The notes under the pieces were generated by a model, which searched no databases, was not told the DNA's origin, and saw only the letters and a program-made list of their open reading frames with translations. Shown here piece after piece: positions 30,727 through 38,281 of a DNA stretch of 64,000 nt (position 1 is the first letter of the stretch; each line of letters opens with the position of its first letter). Source of the stretch: Deltaproteobacteria bacterium (GTDB taxonomy: Bacteria > Chloroflexota > Dehalococcoidia > Dehalococcoidales > BS750m-G39); assembly GCA_030603275.1 (NCBI GenBank), contig JAUVYB010000004.1:1-64000 (forward strand), written 5' to 3'. The translations under genes were made by a program, and so were the position numbers.

Positions 30727-30735
30727 TGCTATAAT
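30727..30735 (+). promoter_or_regulatory. Extended -10 box for the second GNAT gene
   Basis: TGCTATAAT lies about 20 bases after repeat copy 6. Transcription would begin near 30742, giving a 30-base leader with a GGGGGTGA ribosome site. Confidence 0.55.
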
Positions 30736-30773
30736 GCAAATCTATTCCGGCAAAGTCAATGGGGGTGATTACT

Positions 30774-31265
30774 ATGGCAAGTGGAAACAAAAGCCCAATA
30801 AACATCAGGCCTATGGAGCGTGGGGATATCGATACCGTTATATCTATCTACGGTAAAATCAGGGATGAAAAAATACCCGGCGTTAAGCGGAGCCGCCTCA
30901 GCTACAGGAGCGCCCTGACCTACGCAGAGGTAGCCTTGACTGATCCCGGGGGCCCGCTTGACCTGAGTTTTGTCGCTGAAGCTGATGGTAAGGCCATTGG
31001 CTTTATCTGGAGCCGGTTAGCCTACGTGGGCATACCGATCGACGAAGTGGGCATCATCTACATGTTGGTCATTGACCCCGACTACCAGAAAAGGGGTATC
31101 GCCGGTAAACTGATCGAGGCACTAGCGAAGCGCTGCCGTGACAGAGGGGTTAAAACGGTGCGCGCCATCATCGACGAACGCCACTGGGAGCTGCAGAACT
31201 ATTTCCAGAAGCTCGGCTTCCACCGCAGCGAGCTGGTCATCTACACCAAAGCCGCTAAAGGTTAA
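30774..31265 (+). CDS. GNAT-family N-acetyltransferase (paralogue of 29482-29949)
   Basis: A GNAT acetyltransferase of about 163 residues. Conserved parts are INIRPMERGDIDTVISI, DLSFVAEADGKAIGFIW, the acetyl-CoA loop VIDPDYQKRGIAGKLIEAL and YFQKLGFHRSELVIYTK. I chose the ATG at 30774 because GGGGGTGA lies 5 bases upstream; an in-frame ATG at 30759 would place that site inside the gene. It is the closest relative of the gene at 29482 and carries a longer loop after the first helix (KIPGVKRSRLSYRSALTY). Substrate unknown. Confidence 0.87.
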   Translation: MASGNKSPINIRPMERGDIDTVISIYGKIRDEKIPGVKRSRLSYRSALTYAEVALTDPGGPLDLSFVAEADGKAIGFIWSRLAYVGIPIDEVGIIYMLVIDPDYQKRGIAGKLIEALAKRCRDRGVKTVRAIIDERHWELQNYFQKLGFHRSELVIYTKAAKG

Positions 31266-31297
31266 GCCGACTTTCCCGCATTATACGCCCTGAAGAG

Positions 31298-31939
31298 TTA
31301 TGGTGCCTTTACTAATAAACATATATTGCGGGAAAAGAGCTTTAGCGGGAAGCGGTAGGCGCTCTCCGGGAAGGATTTTATTACCTCAAAGCCCGCCCCC
31401 TCTGCCAGCTTTTCCAGCTCACTATAGGAGAAGAGGTAGTAGCGACGGTGGAGGGTCTGGCCTTTTTTACGCCAGGGTACGGTTACCTCTTTGGGCTTGA
31501 ACCAGAAACGGGGCTGGCAGCGGTTCCATACCGTGATAAAGGCCTCAGCGCCGGGCTTCAGCACCCGTTTGAGTTCAGCTAAAGCCGCCTGGTGTTCCCC
31601 GCCCATGAGGTGGTGATAGGTTGCCACCGCTATTGCCCAATCAAAGCTCTCATCGGGGTAGGGGAGGCGGCGTACATCAGCCAGCGTCAGCTCCACGGCC
31701 AAGCCGAATTTCTGGGCGTATTTTTCGGCGAACTTTAGCATCTCGGCGGAGAAGTCCACCCCGTAGAGCTCAAAGCCGTCTTTAAAGGGCAGAAAATCGG
31801 GGCCGTGGGCGCAGCCGACGTTGAGCAGCTTGCCCTTCTGCCAGCGCTCTGCCAGCGCCTCCAGCTCGGTGCGGAATATAGACCAGTGCCGGAAGTTATA
31901 CCAGCCGGGGGCTATCTGGTTAAATACTTCTCTTGTCAC
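31298..31939 (-). CDS. Trm9/ABH8-like SAM-dependent methyltransferase
   Basis: A class I methyltransferase of 213 residues. The SAM site is LLNVGCAHGPDFL, followed by YGVDFSAEMLKFA and PDESFDWAIAVATYHHL. Several features match the Trm9/ABH8 family that methylates 5-carboxymethyl-uridine at tRNA position 34: the opening VFNQIAPGWYNFR, the late VPWRKKGQTLHRRYYLFSYSELEKLAEGAGF, and the overall spacing. The neighbour, divergent across a repeat, is Elp3, which makes that carboxymethyl group. The start is GTG and its upstream bases lie within repeat copy 7. The assignment as a tRNA enzyme is inference from motifs plus context; a generic small-molecule methyltransferase is the alternative. Confidence 0.75.
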   Translation of the reverse strand: MTREVFNQIAPGWYNFRHWSIFRTELEALAERWQKGKLLNVGCAHGPDFLPFKDGFELYGVDFSAEMLKFAEKYAQKFGLAVELTLADVRRLPYPDESFDWAIAVATYHHLMGGEHQAALAELKRVLKPGAEAFITVWNRCQPRFWFKPKEVTVPWRKKGQTLHRRYYLFSYSELEKLAEGAGFEVIKSFPESAYRFPLKLFSRNICLLVKAP

Positions 31940-32159
31940 CCTATCCCCTTTATCCCCTTCCCCTCAAGGGGAAGGGGAAGATTTCTTTTAGAAGAGGGGC
32001 TGACGCCCCTCTTAAACACCCCTTTAAGGCGGCGGGAAAACCCCTTCCATATAAGGGCAGCGGGCGAGGCCCCTTACTTCCCTGCCCATTTAGGGTGATA
32101 GGGGAGTTACCCTTCCATATAAGGGAGGCCGGGCGGGAATAGATATAAATCGGGTGGGG
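31940..32159. repeat. Intergenic repeat elements, copy 7
   Basis: The 284-base gap between the divergent methyltransferase and elp3 genes is repeat for most of its length. It has the hairpin CCCCTTCCCC-TCAA-GGGGAAGGGG (about 31955-31978), the reversed AGAGGGGC-TGAC-GCCCCTCT module with TTAAACACCCC, and three degenerate right ends. The last of these carries GATATAAATCGGGTGGGG (to 32159). Its left edge abuts the GTG of the methyltransferase, so it supplies that gene's upstream region. Confidence 0.76.
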
Positions 32160-32200
32160 CTCCGTCCCCCTACGTTATGTTTCTGTTTAAAATTCAAATC

Positions 32201-32209
32201 TGCTACACT
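32201..32209 (+). promoter_or_regulatory. Extended -10 box for elp3
   Basis: TGCTACACT, a one-base variant of the recurring extended -10 motif, ends 14 bases before the elp3 ATG. The leader would be about 8 bases with no ribosome site, which suggests a leaderless mRNA. Confidence 0.45.
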
Positions 32210-32223
32210 GTTTATGGCACATT

Positions 32224-33615
32224 ATGAGGAAATTTACAAGGACTATATCCGGGGTGACGCCGGTGGCGGTGATGACCCGGCCCCTGAAATGCCCGGGGCA
32301 GTGCATTTTTTGCCCCACCTACCCGGCAATACCCCAGAGCTATACCCCGGAATCGCCGGCGGTGCTGAGGGCGATAAGGTGCGACTACGATGCCGGTAAG
32401 CAAGTCCGCTCAAGGCTGAAAGCGCTGGAGGAAATGGGGCACCCCACCGATAAGATTGAGCTGATAGTGATGGGGGGTACCTTTCTGGCCTACCCCGAAG
32501 ACTACCAGTACCAGTTTATCCAGGGCTGCCTGGACGGCCTGAACGGCCGGCAGTCGGCCGACCTGGAAGAGGCCAAGAAAATCAACGAAACGGCCGGGCA
32601 CCGCTGCACCGGAATGTGCATCGAGACCAGGCCGGACTGGTGCCGGCAGCAGGAAATAGAGCGGATGCTGGAGTTCGGCGCCACCAGGGTGGAGCTTGGC
32701 GTCCAAATACTGGATGACGAAATCTACCGCCTGACCCGGCGCGGGCACAAGGTGGAGGATGTGGTGCGTGCTACCGCCCTGCTGCGGCAGCACGGCTTTA
32801 AGGTTCACTACCACTGGATGCCGGGGCTTCCCGGCTCCACCCCGGAGCACGACCTGGAGCTATCGAGAAAGCTTTTCGAGGACGAGCGCTTCCGGCCGGA
32901 CGGATTAAAGCTGTACCCGACCATGGTGGTCGAGGGTACCGAGCTGGAGAAGTGGTACTTCGAAAACCGCTACCAGCCTTATGAGATCAGCACCATGATC
33001 AACCTGATGGTGGATATAAAATCCATCGTGCCCAAATATGTCCGGATATCGCGGGTGCTGCGTGATATACCGGCCAAGTTTATCACCGCCGGCTGCAAGG
33101 ATTCTCTGCGAGGGGTGGTAAAGCAGCGGATGAAGCGAAAGGGCATTGAGTGCCAGTGCATCCGCTGCCGGGAGTACGGCCACCGGGCGCGGGACGGCTG
33201 GGAAACCGGCGAGCCCCGCTTAACCAGGATGGACTATGAAGCTTCAGGGGGGAGGGAAATCCTTCTCTCTTTTGAGGACGAGACGGAAACCCTTTTCGGC
33301 CTACTGCGGCTCAGGATTCAGCCCCGGTCCGAGAGCGGAGGAAATTCAGCGGTGATACGGGAACTGCATGTCTACGGGCCTGAGGTTCCGCTCACCGAGC
33401 AGCGGGAAGGAGCGGCCCAGCACAGGGGGCTGGGTAAAGCCCTGATTAATGAGGCGGAGCGGATTGCCGCTGATGAGTTTAAAGCGCCGCAGATGACGAT
33501 TTTGAGCGGCATAGGTGCCAGGGAATACTACCGCAGTGAGTTCGGCTATAGTTTACAGGGGGCTTATATGGTTAAGGAGCTACAGGTTACGGCACCGAGG
33601 TTATCGCTGCCTTAA
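32224..33615 (+). CDS. elp3: Elp3-type tRNA uridine-34 carboxymethylating enzyme (radical SAM/GNAT)
   Basis: A stand-alone bacterial Elp3 of 463 residues, which uses a radical-SAM domain and a KAT/GNAT domain to attach a carboxymethyl group to wobble uridine. The cluster-binding CX3CX2C is Cys23, Cys27 and Cys30 in KCPGQCIFCP. MCIETRPDWC, GATRVELGVQ and YHWMPGLPGSTPEHD follow in order. The C-terminal acetyl-CoA domain has HRGLGKALINEAERIA and SGIGAREYYRSEFGY. A bacterial Elp3 from Dehalococcoides has been studied structurally, which supports both function and taxonomy. It is divergent from the Trm9-like methyltransferase gene. Confidence 0.95.
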   Translation: MRKFTRTISGVTPVAVMTRPLKCPGQCIFCPTYPAIPQSYTPESPAVLRAIRCDYDAGKQVRSRLKALEEMGHPTDKIELIVMGGTFLAYPEDYQYQFIQGCLDGLNGRQSADLEEAKKINETAGHRCTGMCIETRPDWCRQQEIERMLEFGATRVELGVQILDDEIYRLTRRGHKVEDVVRATALLRQHGFKVHYHWMPGLPGSTPEHDLELSRKLFEDERFRPDGLKLYPTMVVEGTELEKWYFENRYQPYEISTMINLMVDIKSIVPKYVRISRVLRDIPAKFITAGCKDSLRGVVKQRMKRKGIECQCIRCREYGHRARDGWETGEPRLTRMDYEASGGREILLSFEDETETLFGLLRLRIQPRSESGGNSAVIRELHVYGPEVPLTEQREGAAQHRGLGKALINEAERIAADEFKAPQMTILSGIGAREYYRSEFGYSLQGAYMVKELQVTAPRLSLP

Positions 33616-33621
33616 CTCTCT

Positions 33622-34010
33622 GCAACCCACCCCTGCCCCCTTCCAACAGTTGTTTTTCTTCCCACCCTATTATATTTACTTAGCAACCCACCCCCTTTAT
33701 CCCCCTCCCTTGTAAGGGAGGGGGAAGGTTTTTTATATAAGAGGGGCTGACGCCCCTCTTGGACACCCCAGTTAAAATAGGCAGGGGGGAATAAGAGAGA
33801 TGAAAAGAGGCTATGCCTTTAAAATTCCCTTGGAAAGTAGGGGTAATTCTTCCCCTCTGGGGGTGGGGAGATAAGGGGAGGTTAATCCAAAGGGGTGTTT
33901 AAGAGGGGGCTATGCCCCCTCTTTTCCTTAAAAGGGCGGCGGGCGGGAAAAGATATAAATTGGGGGTGGGGGATTACCCGCTTTTAGATGGTGTTTTATT
34001 TCCCGCCTTC
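33622..34010. repeat. Intergenic repeat elements, copy 8
   Basis: The gap after elp3 is repeat throughout. It holds a CCCCCTCCC-TTGTAA-GGGAGGGGG hairpin (about 33702-33725), the reversed AGAGGGGC-TGAC-GCCCCTCT module, then forward GGGGTGTTTAAG, AGAGGGGGC-TAT-GCCCCCTCT and a right end with GATATAAATTGGGGGTGGGG (to 33969). A left-end module GGTGTTTTATTTCCC at about 33993-34008 lies inside the 3' end of the next, minus-strand gene and encodes its last residues. Confidence 0.77.
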
Positions 34011-34402
34011 CACACAGACCAAATGACCCAGAGTACCAGCAGATAGAGACCAACACTAGCCGCAAGGAGCAGGACAGCGGCTATTATGCCAAAGGGTAAA
34101 ATAGGATCAGGTGAGAAAACAAAGCGGAAAAAGTGAATTATGCAATCAGTGATAGCACCTGTAGCTACTAGCGTAACCGATATTGCTACCGGCAGGCTCT
34201 TTAGCTTTTTCAGGCTGGGCCTGATAGTGAGGTAGATGAGAAGGGCATAGGTTCCCAGAATGGCAAGTATGAGCAGGATTATTACCGCCAGACTGCCCGC
34301 TGAGGTGGTGATAGTGACCCTCCATACCAGACTTATAATTCCAGCACTGAGAGCTAGCGTAAGACTAACAATGAACCATATCTTGAGAGGTAATCGATTC
34401 AT
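33974..34402 (-). CDS. Four-helix membrane protein of unknown function
   Basis: A 142-residue hydrophobic protein with about four membrane segments (near residues 8-27, 36-57, 70-88 and 106-131). I do not recognise the family. Its ATG overlaps the stop of the CtpA-type protease by 4 bases, so it is translated with the protease and may assist or anchor it. The last roughly 11 residues (KAGNKTPSKSG) are encoded by a repeat-family end module. The natural C-terminus may therefore have been replaced when the repeat inserted. Confidence 0.72.
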   Translation of the reverse strand: MNRLPLKIWFIVSLTLALSAGIISLVWRVTITTSAGSLAVIILLILAILGTYALLIYLTIRPSLKKLKSLPVAISVTLVATGAITDCIIHFFRFVFSPDPILPFGIIAAVLLLAASVGLYLLVLWVIWSVWKAGNKTPSKSG

Positions 34403-35532
34403 TCTTTACCCCTCAGAAAGTCTATCGCCCACTGAACGGCGTCCTCATTCTCCAGGTCAAGCTCATAGTCCGGGGGTAGCCCCTGGCCTTCTATCAGGCG
34501 GCCGTTGGGGGTGAACCAGCGAGCGTTGGTGATGTATAACCCGGAGCCATCTGTAAGCGGGTAAAGCACATTGGCACTGCCCTTGCCATAGGTCTTTTTA
34601 CCGGCAATGGTAGCCCGGCCGTAGTCCTGCAAAGCGCCCGCCAGCACCTCACTGCCGCTGGCGCTGTATTCGTCCACCAGAACCACCAGGGGCAGCTCAG
34701 TGGTCATCCCACCTGATTCGACCGAGTAAGCAACATGACCGCCCTCATTATCTACCACATCAATCAACACGCCCTCCTCAAGGAAAAAGCCGGCGACATC
34801 AACCACTGTCGTCAGCAGGCCGCCGGGATTGCTGCGCAGGTCAAGGATAATGCCCGAGGCCTGCTGGCCTACCTCCTCCATCACCGGGTATAGCTCTACG
34901 GCCGTCCGCTCGGTAAAATTGGTTATATTAATGTAAGCGATGTCCTCCTGCATCTCAAAGAGGACGCTGGGCAGCTCAACCTCAGCCCTGACTATCTCGA
35001 TTACCTCCGGTTCGGTCTCGCCATCGTGAAGTATGAGCAGGGTAACCACCGTCCCTTTGGGACCCCGGACGTTGAGCACCACCTCAACCAGGCTCATCCC
35101 GGCAGTAGGCCTGCCATCGACTTCCAGAATCACATCGCCGGCCTTAATACCGGCCTTATCCGCCGGTGAGCCGGCAACGGGAGCGATAACTACAACCTGC
35201 CCGTCTTCGGCGTTCACATAGGCGCCGATGCCGTCAAACTTTCCCTCCAGGCTCTTCATATTCAGCTCGTAGGCGGCGGCATCAAGATAGGAGGTGTAGG
35301 GGTCATCCAGCGCCTCCACCATCCCCCTTATAGCGCCCTGCGCCAGTGCCTGGGCATCAAGCTTGTCCTTATCCACGTAATCCTGAAAGATTATGTTCCA
35401 CACCTGCTCCACGACACCAAGGCTCTGCCGTGGGGAGCTCCGGGTACCCATAACCCAGCCGGTACCGAAGGACACGGCCACCACCGCCGCTACCAACAGG
35501 ACGATGACTATAGTTTTGGCTCTTTCAGACAT
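34399..35532 (-). CDS. ctpA: Carboxyl-terminal processing protease (S41 family)
   Basis: A membrane-anchored serine protease that trims or degrades envelope proteins from the C-terminus. One N-terminal membrane helix (IVIVLLVAAVVAVSFGTGWV) leads into a PDZ domain (GIGAYVNAEDG to VVLNVRGPKGT, about 100-165) and the S41 core. The catalytic Ser/Lys pair is Ser292 in EYSASGSE and Lys317 in KKTYGKG, 25 residues apart as in other Ctp proteases. I set the start at 35532 (MSERAKT) because TAAGGAGA lies 9 bases upstream; the ATG at 35541 touches that site. It is followed by an overlapping small membrane-protein gene. Confidence 0.93.
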   Translation of the reverse strand: MSERAKTIVIVLLVAAVVAVSFGTGWVMGTRSSPRQSLGVVEQVWNIIFQDYVDKDKLDAQALAQGAIRGMVEALDDPYTSYLDAAAYELNMKSLEGKFDGIGAYVNAEDGQVVVIAPVAGSPADKAGIKAGDVILEVDGRPTAGMSLVEVVLNVRGPKGTVVTLLILHDGETEPEVIEIVRAEVELPSVLFEMQEDIAYINITNFTERTAVELYPVMEEVGQQASGIILDLRSNPGGLLTTVVDVAGFFLEEGVLIDVVDNEGGHVAYSVESGGMTTELPLVVLVDEYSASGSEVLAGALQDYGRATIAGKKTYGKGSANVLYPLTDGSGLYITNARWFTPNGRLIEGQGLPPDYELDLENEDAVQWAIDFLRGKE

Positions 35533-35574
35533 CGGGCTCATTCTCCTTAAAGCGTCTCAGACGGGTAAGACTAT

Positions 35575-35580
35575 ATTATA
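35575..35580 (-). promoter_or_regulatory. -10 box for the ctpA-like gene
   Basis: A perfect TATAAT on the minus strand, 43 bases before the protease ATG, in the gap after RNase P RNA. The -35 region is poor. Confidence 0.45.
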
Positions 35581-35618
35581 TTATCAGAGGGGGGGATCTT
35601 TTAAGCTACTCACAAGGC

Positions 35619-35964
35619 CAAGTAAACCTGTAAGCCGAGTTCTGTACTCCGACGAAACGGAGCGGTGACCATCTATCTAGCCCTGACGTTGCCATCAGGG
35701 TCAAGCGACCAACCCGGGGACAGGCCGGGCGTCCTTATGTCCCTCTATTTGGTCTTGCTCTGGATGGGGTTTACCCAGCCGACCGGTCACCCGGCCGCTG
35801 GAGAGATCATGCCACACCATTTCACCCTTACACTCTCGGGCGGTATGTTTCAGTTGCACTATCCGTAGGGTTACCCCTCCTGGGCGTTACCCAGCATCCT
35901 GCCCGGTAGAGCTCGGACTTTCCTCCCCAAAATAAAATTTTAGGGCGGTCACCCGGTTTACTTG
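35619..35964 (-). ncRNA. rnpB: RNase P RNA (bacterial type A)
   Basis: The catalytic RNA that matures tRNA 5' ends, about 346 bases on the minus strand. The terminal helix P1 is clear: CAAGTAAACC at the 5' end pairs with GGTTTACTTG at the 3' end. Conserved cores are present: GAGGAAAGTCCGAGCTC near the 5' end, ATAGTGCAACTGAAA, and the 3' universal ACAGAACTCGGCTTACAGG. The gene lies between RNase HI and the ctpA-like protease, both on the same strand. Confidence 0.96.
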
Positions 35965-35999
35965 ACCTGATTACACTGTAGTATAGAAGGTATTAGAAG

Positions 36000-36401
36000 T
36001 CAACTTAAAGCCTGGCCCGCCAGCCTATCCGCCTCTCTGTTTTGTGTGCGGGGGATGTGAGTTATGGTGAAGGCTTCCAGAGAGCCGATGAGCTGGACTA
36101 CTTTTTGGTATAGCGGGCGCAGAGTGGCTTTTTTGACGCGGTAGCGGCCTTTAAGCTGTTTAACCACCAGCTCTGAGTCCGACCTGATTTCCACCTCTGC
36201 GGCGCCGAGGCGAGCCGCCTCCTCGAGGGCGGCAATGACAGCCCGGTATTCCGCCTGGTTATTGGTGGCGTGGCCAATGCGCCGGGAGATGCGGCTAATG
36301 ACCCTGCCCTGCCCGTCCTGTATAACCACACCGATAGACGCCGGCCCGGGGTTGCCCGATGAGGCGCCATCGGTATAGATTATCAGTCTTTTTGGCGTCA
36401 T
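36000..36401 (-). CDS. rnhA: Ribonuclease HI-like protein
   Basis: Degrades the RNA strand of RNA-DNA hybrids. The four catalytic acids are visible: Asp in YTDGASSGNPGP, Glu in NNQAEYRAVIAAL, Asp in IRSDSELVVKQL and Asp in NREADRLAGQAL. At 133 residues it is the short form without the basic handle region. The start at 36401 (MTPKRLIIYTDG) is chosen over 36446, because the longer frame would overlap the preceding gene and AAGGGG lies just before 36401. It follows the zinc-ribbon coiled-coil gene by 8 bases, a pairing seen widely in bacteria. Confidence 0.93.
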   Translation of the reverse strand: MTPKRLIIYTDGASSGNPGPASIGVVIQDGQGRVISRISRRIGHATNNQAEYRAVIAALEEAARLGAAEVEIRSDSELVVKQLKGRYRVKKATLRPLYQKVVQLIGSLEAFTITHIPRTQNREADRLAGQALS

Positions 36402-36409
36402 TTGCCCCT

Positions 36410-37105
36410 TTAGGCCAGGAACAGGATGCGCCCGCAGCTGCTGCAATACACCAGGTTGTTACCCCTCGCCCGCTGCAGGTCGGTGGTGGGCAGTGATATC
36501 CGGCAGCCGCGGCATATCCCCTGCTCCACCCTGGCCACCGCCGTCCCTTTCCCTTTTCTGAGTTGCTGATAGAACTCTACTGTCTCCGGCTCAATCTCGG
36601 CGGAGAGCAGCTGCCATTTTTGCTTGAGGTCGGCAAGGGCGGTTTGGAGCTTTGCCTTCTCGTCGGCTAGCTGCTTTTGCCGGCGCCGCCAATCGGCGGT
36701 CAGGGTTTTAAGCTCACCGCTTATCCTGGCTACGCCGGCCTCCGATTGCTCAACCTGGTCTATTATCCCCAGCGCTTTTTCTTCCAGCTTGCCGCGCCTG
36801 GTTTTGAGCATATCCACGTCCTGCTGGAGACTGGCCAGCTCCTTGGGGTTCTTTACCCGGCCGCTGAACAGCTTCTCTTCGGCGGTGGCAATCATGGTGG
36901 CGATATCGTCTATCTCCCACTCCGCGGAGTGCTGCTGGTGCTTTAGCTCTTCCAGATGCTGCTGCTCCGACTGGAGCTGGGTTTGAGCTTCCAGCACCGC
37001 CTGGCTTTCGCCGAGCTGGCCGGTGACATGCTTTAGCGCCCGGTCATCGGACTCAATTTCTACGTCAAATTCCTGAAGCTGATAGAGCTGCCTGGAAAGA
37101 TTCAT
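36410..37105 (-). CDS. C4-type zinc ribbon coiled-coil protein (DUF164)
   Basis: A 231-residue protein with a long antiparallel coiled coil (about residues 10-170) and a C-terminal C4 zinc ribbon with CRGC and CSSC pairs (GICRGCRISLP to YCSSCGRIL). The family is widespread and often sits next to RNase HI. It is thought to bind nucleic acids or act in regulation, but no single reaction is established. Here it is the first gene of a pair with rnhA. Confidence 0.9.
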   Translation of the reverse strand: MNLSRQLYQLQEFDVEIESDDRALKHVTGQLGESQAVLEAQTQLQSEQQHLEELKHQQHSAEWEIDDIATMIATAEEKLFSGRVKNPKELASLQQDVDMLKTRRGKLEEKALGIIDQVEQSEAGVARISGELKTLTADWRRRQKQLADEKAKLQTALADLKQKWQLLSAEIEPETVEFYQQLRKGKGTAVARVEQGICRGCRISLPTTDLQRARGNNLVYCSSCGRILFLA

Positions 37106-37154
37106 TTTACCCGCCTATTCTATAACGACTGTGGCGTAATAGCAATTTATTTAA

Positions 37155-37442
37155 GAACCCTATCCCCCTGTATCCCCCTTCCCCTTATCAAGGGGAAGGG
37201 GGAAAGTTTTTTTAAGAAGAGGGGCTGACGCCCCTCTTAAACACCCTACCAGGTCAGTCCCCTTTCAAAGGAGACAGAGAAATAAAAATGGGGGATTTTA
37301 CCACCGAGGGGGTTCTTGGGTCTCCCTCACTTTTAGGAAAGGGGAAAGAGGGTTAAAGAGGCCAAGCCTTTTTGGGTGGGCGGGTGGGAAATAAAACACT
37401 CGTTAAAAATAGGGCGGGAAAAGAGATAAAACGGGGGGTGGG
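37155..37442. repeat. Intergenic repeat elements, copy 9
   Basis: The 405-base gap before the terminase-like genes contains the long hairpin CCCCTTCCCC-TTATCAA-GGGGAAGGGG (about 37178-37205) and the reversed AGAGGGGC-TGAC-GCCCCTCT module. A GAGGC-CAA-GCCTTTTT hairpin and a reversed left end (GGGAAATAAAACACTCG, near 37386) follow. A right end with GATAAAACGGGGGGTGGGG finishes at 37442. Arms are in both orientations, so at least two units are nested. Confidence 0.76.
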
Positions 37443-37464
37443 GTAGTGACAAATGCTTATAGTC

Positions 37465-37488
37465 ATAATAGAACACATGTGCTATTAT
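37465..37488. promoter_or_regulatory. Palindromic operator-like site, SOS-box-like
   Basis: ATAATAG and CTATTAT flank AA plus the palindrome CACATGTG. The core GAACACATGTGC matches the Gram-positive LexA box pattern GAACATATGTTC at 10 of 12 positions. It lies 23 bases before a phage-type gene set and just before a TATAAA box (37490-37495). LexA control is inference; another repressor could use this palindrome. Confidence 0.45.
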
Positions 37489-37510
37489 TTTATAAAGAAA
37501 GGGGAGGATT

Positions 37511-37657
37511 ATGAGACTGCTGCGACTGGCCGTGGAGATTAAGCGGTGGGACCTGGCCGCCCACACCATCGTGCTGGCGAGCGCCAGAGTACTCAAGAAC
37601 GGAGACAGACCGGATGGCGGAAAAGGCAAAGCGAAAAAGCGGCGCCCCAGAGGGTAA
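37511..37657 (+). CDS. Small basic protein upstream of terminase genes, unknown function
   Basis: A 48-residue reading frame (MRLLRLAVEIKRWDLAAH, then a basic Lys/Arg/Gly tail) with a good GGGGAGGA site 4 bases before the ATG. It ends 44 bases inside the following gene, in another frame. It is too short for firm judgement, but the ribosome site, the position directly behind the palindromic operator and the overlap typical of phage genes support it. Confidence 0.5.
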   Translation: MRLLRLAVEIKRWDLAAHTIVLASARVLKNGDRPDGGKGKAKKRRPRG

Positions 37658-37976
37658 CCAGAACGCCCGGACGCACGGATTTTATTCTAAAGTTCTGGAC
37701 GAAGCGGAACAGCTCGACTTTGAGCTGGTATCCGGCTTTGACGGCTTCGACGGCGAGATTGCCCTGCTGAGGGTCAAGATAAAGTCCCTGCTGGAGAAAG
37801 ACCCGGAGAACATCAGGCTGCTGATGCAGGCAACCGAGTCACTGGCCAGGCTGGTCAAGACGAAGTACAACATCACCAGGGAGCAGAAGAAGGGGCTGAA
37901 GGAGGCCATAGGCAATGTTCTCAAGGATATCGCCATACCGCTGGGCATCAAGGTCATAGGCAATCTAGCTAAATAG
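37614..37976 (+). CDS. Phage terminase small-subunit-like protein
   Basis: A 120-residue protein. The opening GAPEGNQNARTHGFYSKVL is a signature of small terminase-like phage proteins, which recognise packaging DNA. The rest is helical (LLRVKIKSLLEKDPENIRLLMQATESLARLVKTKYNI). The large terminase-like gene starts about 305 bases downstream, with repeat copy 10 between them. It overlaps the upstream 48-residue gene. No portal or capsid gene is visible, so it belongs to a remnant or a satellite-like element. Confidence 0.72.
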   Translation: MAEKAKRKSGAPEGNQNARTHGFYSKVLDEAEQLDFELVSGFDGFDGEIALLRVKIKSLLEKDPENIRLLMQATESLARLVKTKYNITREQKKGLKEAIGNVLKDIAIPLGIKVIGNLAK

Positions 37977-37989
37977 ATGATTTTTGGTG

Positions 37990-38271
37990 ACCCACCCCCT
38001 TAATCCCCCTCCCTTATTAAGGGAGGGGGAAGAATTTTCTTAGAAGAGGGGCTGGCGCCCCTCTTAGACACCCTGCCAGGTCAGTCTCCTTTACAAAGAA
38101 GTGGGGTAAAAAGGGAGTTGAAGAGGCGGAGCCATGGATTCAGGGGGGTTAAGGGGGACGAAGTCCCCCTCTTAAATCTAACTCCCCCTCTCCAAGAGTG
38201 GAGAGGGGGATACAGGGGGTGAGGTTGATAAATGAAAATCGGGGTGGGAATAGATATAAAAAGGGGTGGGG
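37990..38271. repeat. Intergenic repeat elements, copy 10
   Basis: This gap splits the two terminase-like genes. Modules are the hairpin CCCCCTCCC-TTATTAA-GGGAGGGGG (about 38006-38030), reversed AGAGGGGC-TGGC-GCCCCTCT, a GGGGGAC-GAA-GTCCCCCTC hairpin near 38155, a further GC hairpin in the opposite orientation (38180-38215) and a right end with GATATAAAAAGGGGTGGGG. The terminase ATG follows within 11 bases. Confidence 0.75.
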
Positions 38272-38281
38272 CAATTATATT

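Noticed and set aside
31805..32399. Overlapping plus-strand frames at 31805-32098, 31933-32142 and 32154-32399
   Set aside because: They read through repeat copy 7 or across the elp3 start in another frame. Composition and lack of a ribosome site mark them as artefacts.
35393..35868. Plus-strand reading frames (for example 35665-35868) between ctpA and rnhA
   Set aside because: They lie antisense to the RNase P RNA, whose conserved cores and P1 helix are clear. Spurious frames on the complement of rnpB are common.
37333..37629. Minus-strand frame 37333-37629
   Set aside because: It spans repeat copy 9 and the operator, and ends inside the small terminase-like gene. Its start lies in coding DNA and it has no family signature.
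38198..38281. Longer N-terminus of the large terminase from 38198
   Set aside because: The extra 28 residues come from repeat copy 10 and have no family similarity. MSINVLNKLRPYQ from 38282 is the natural start.
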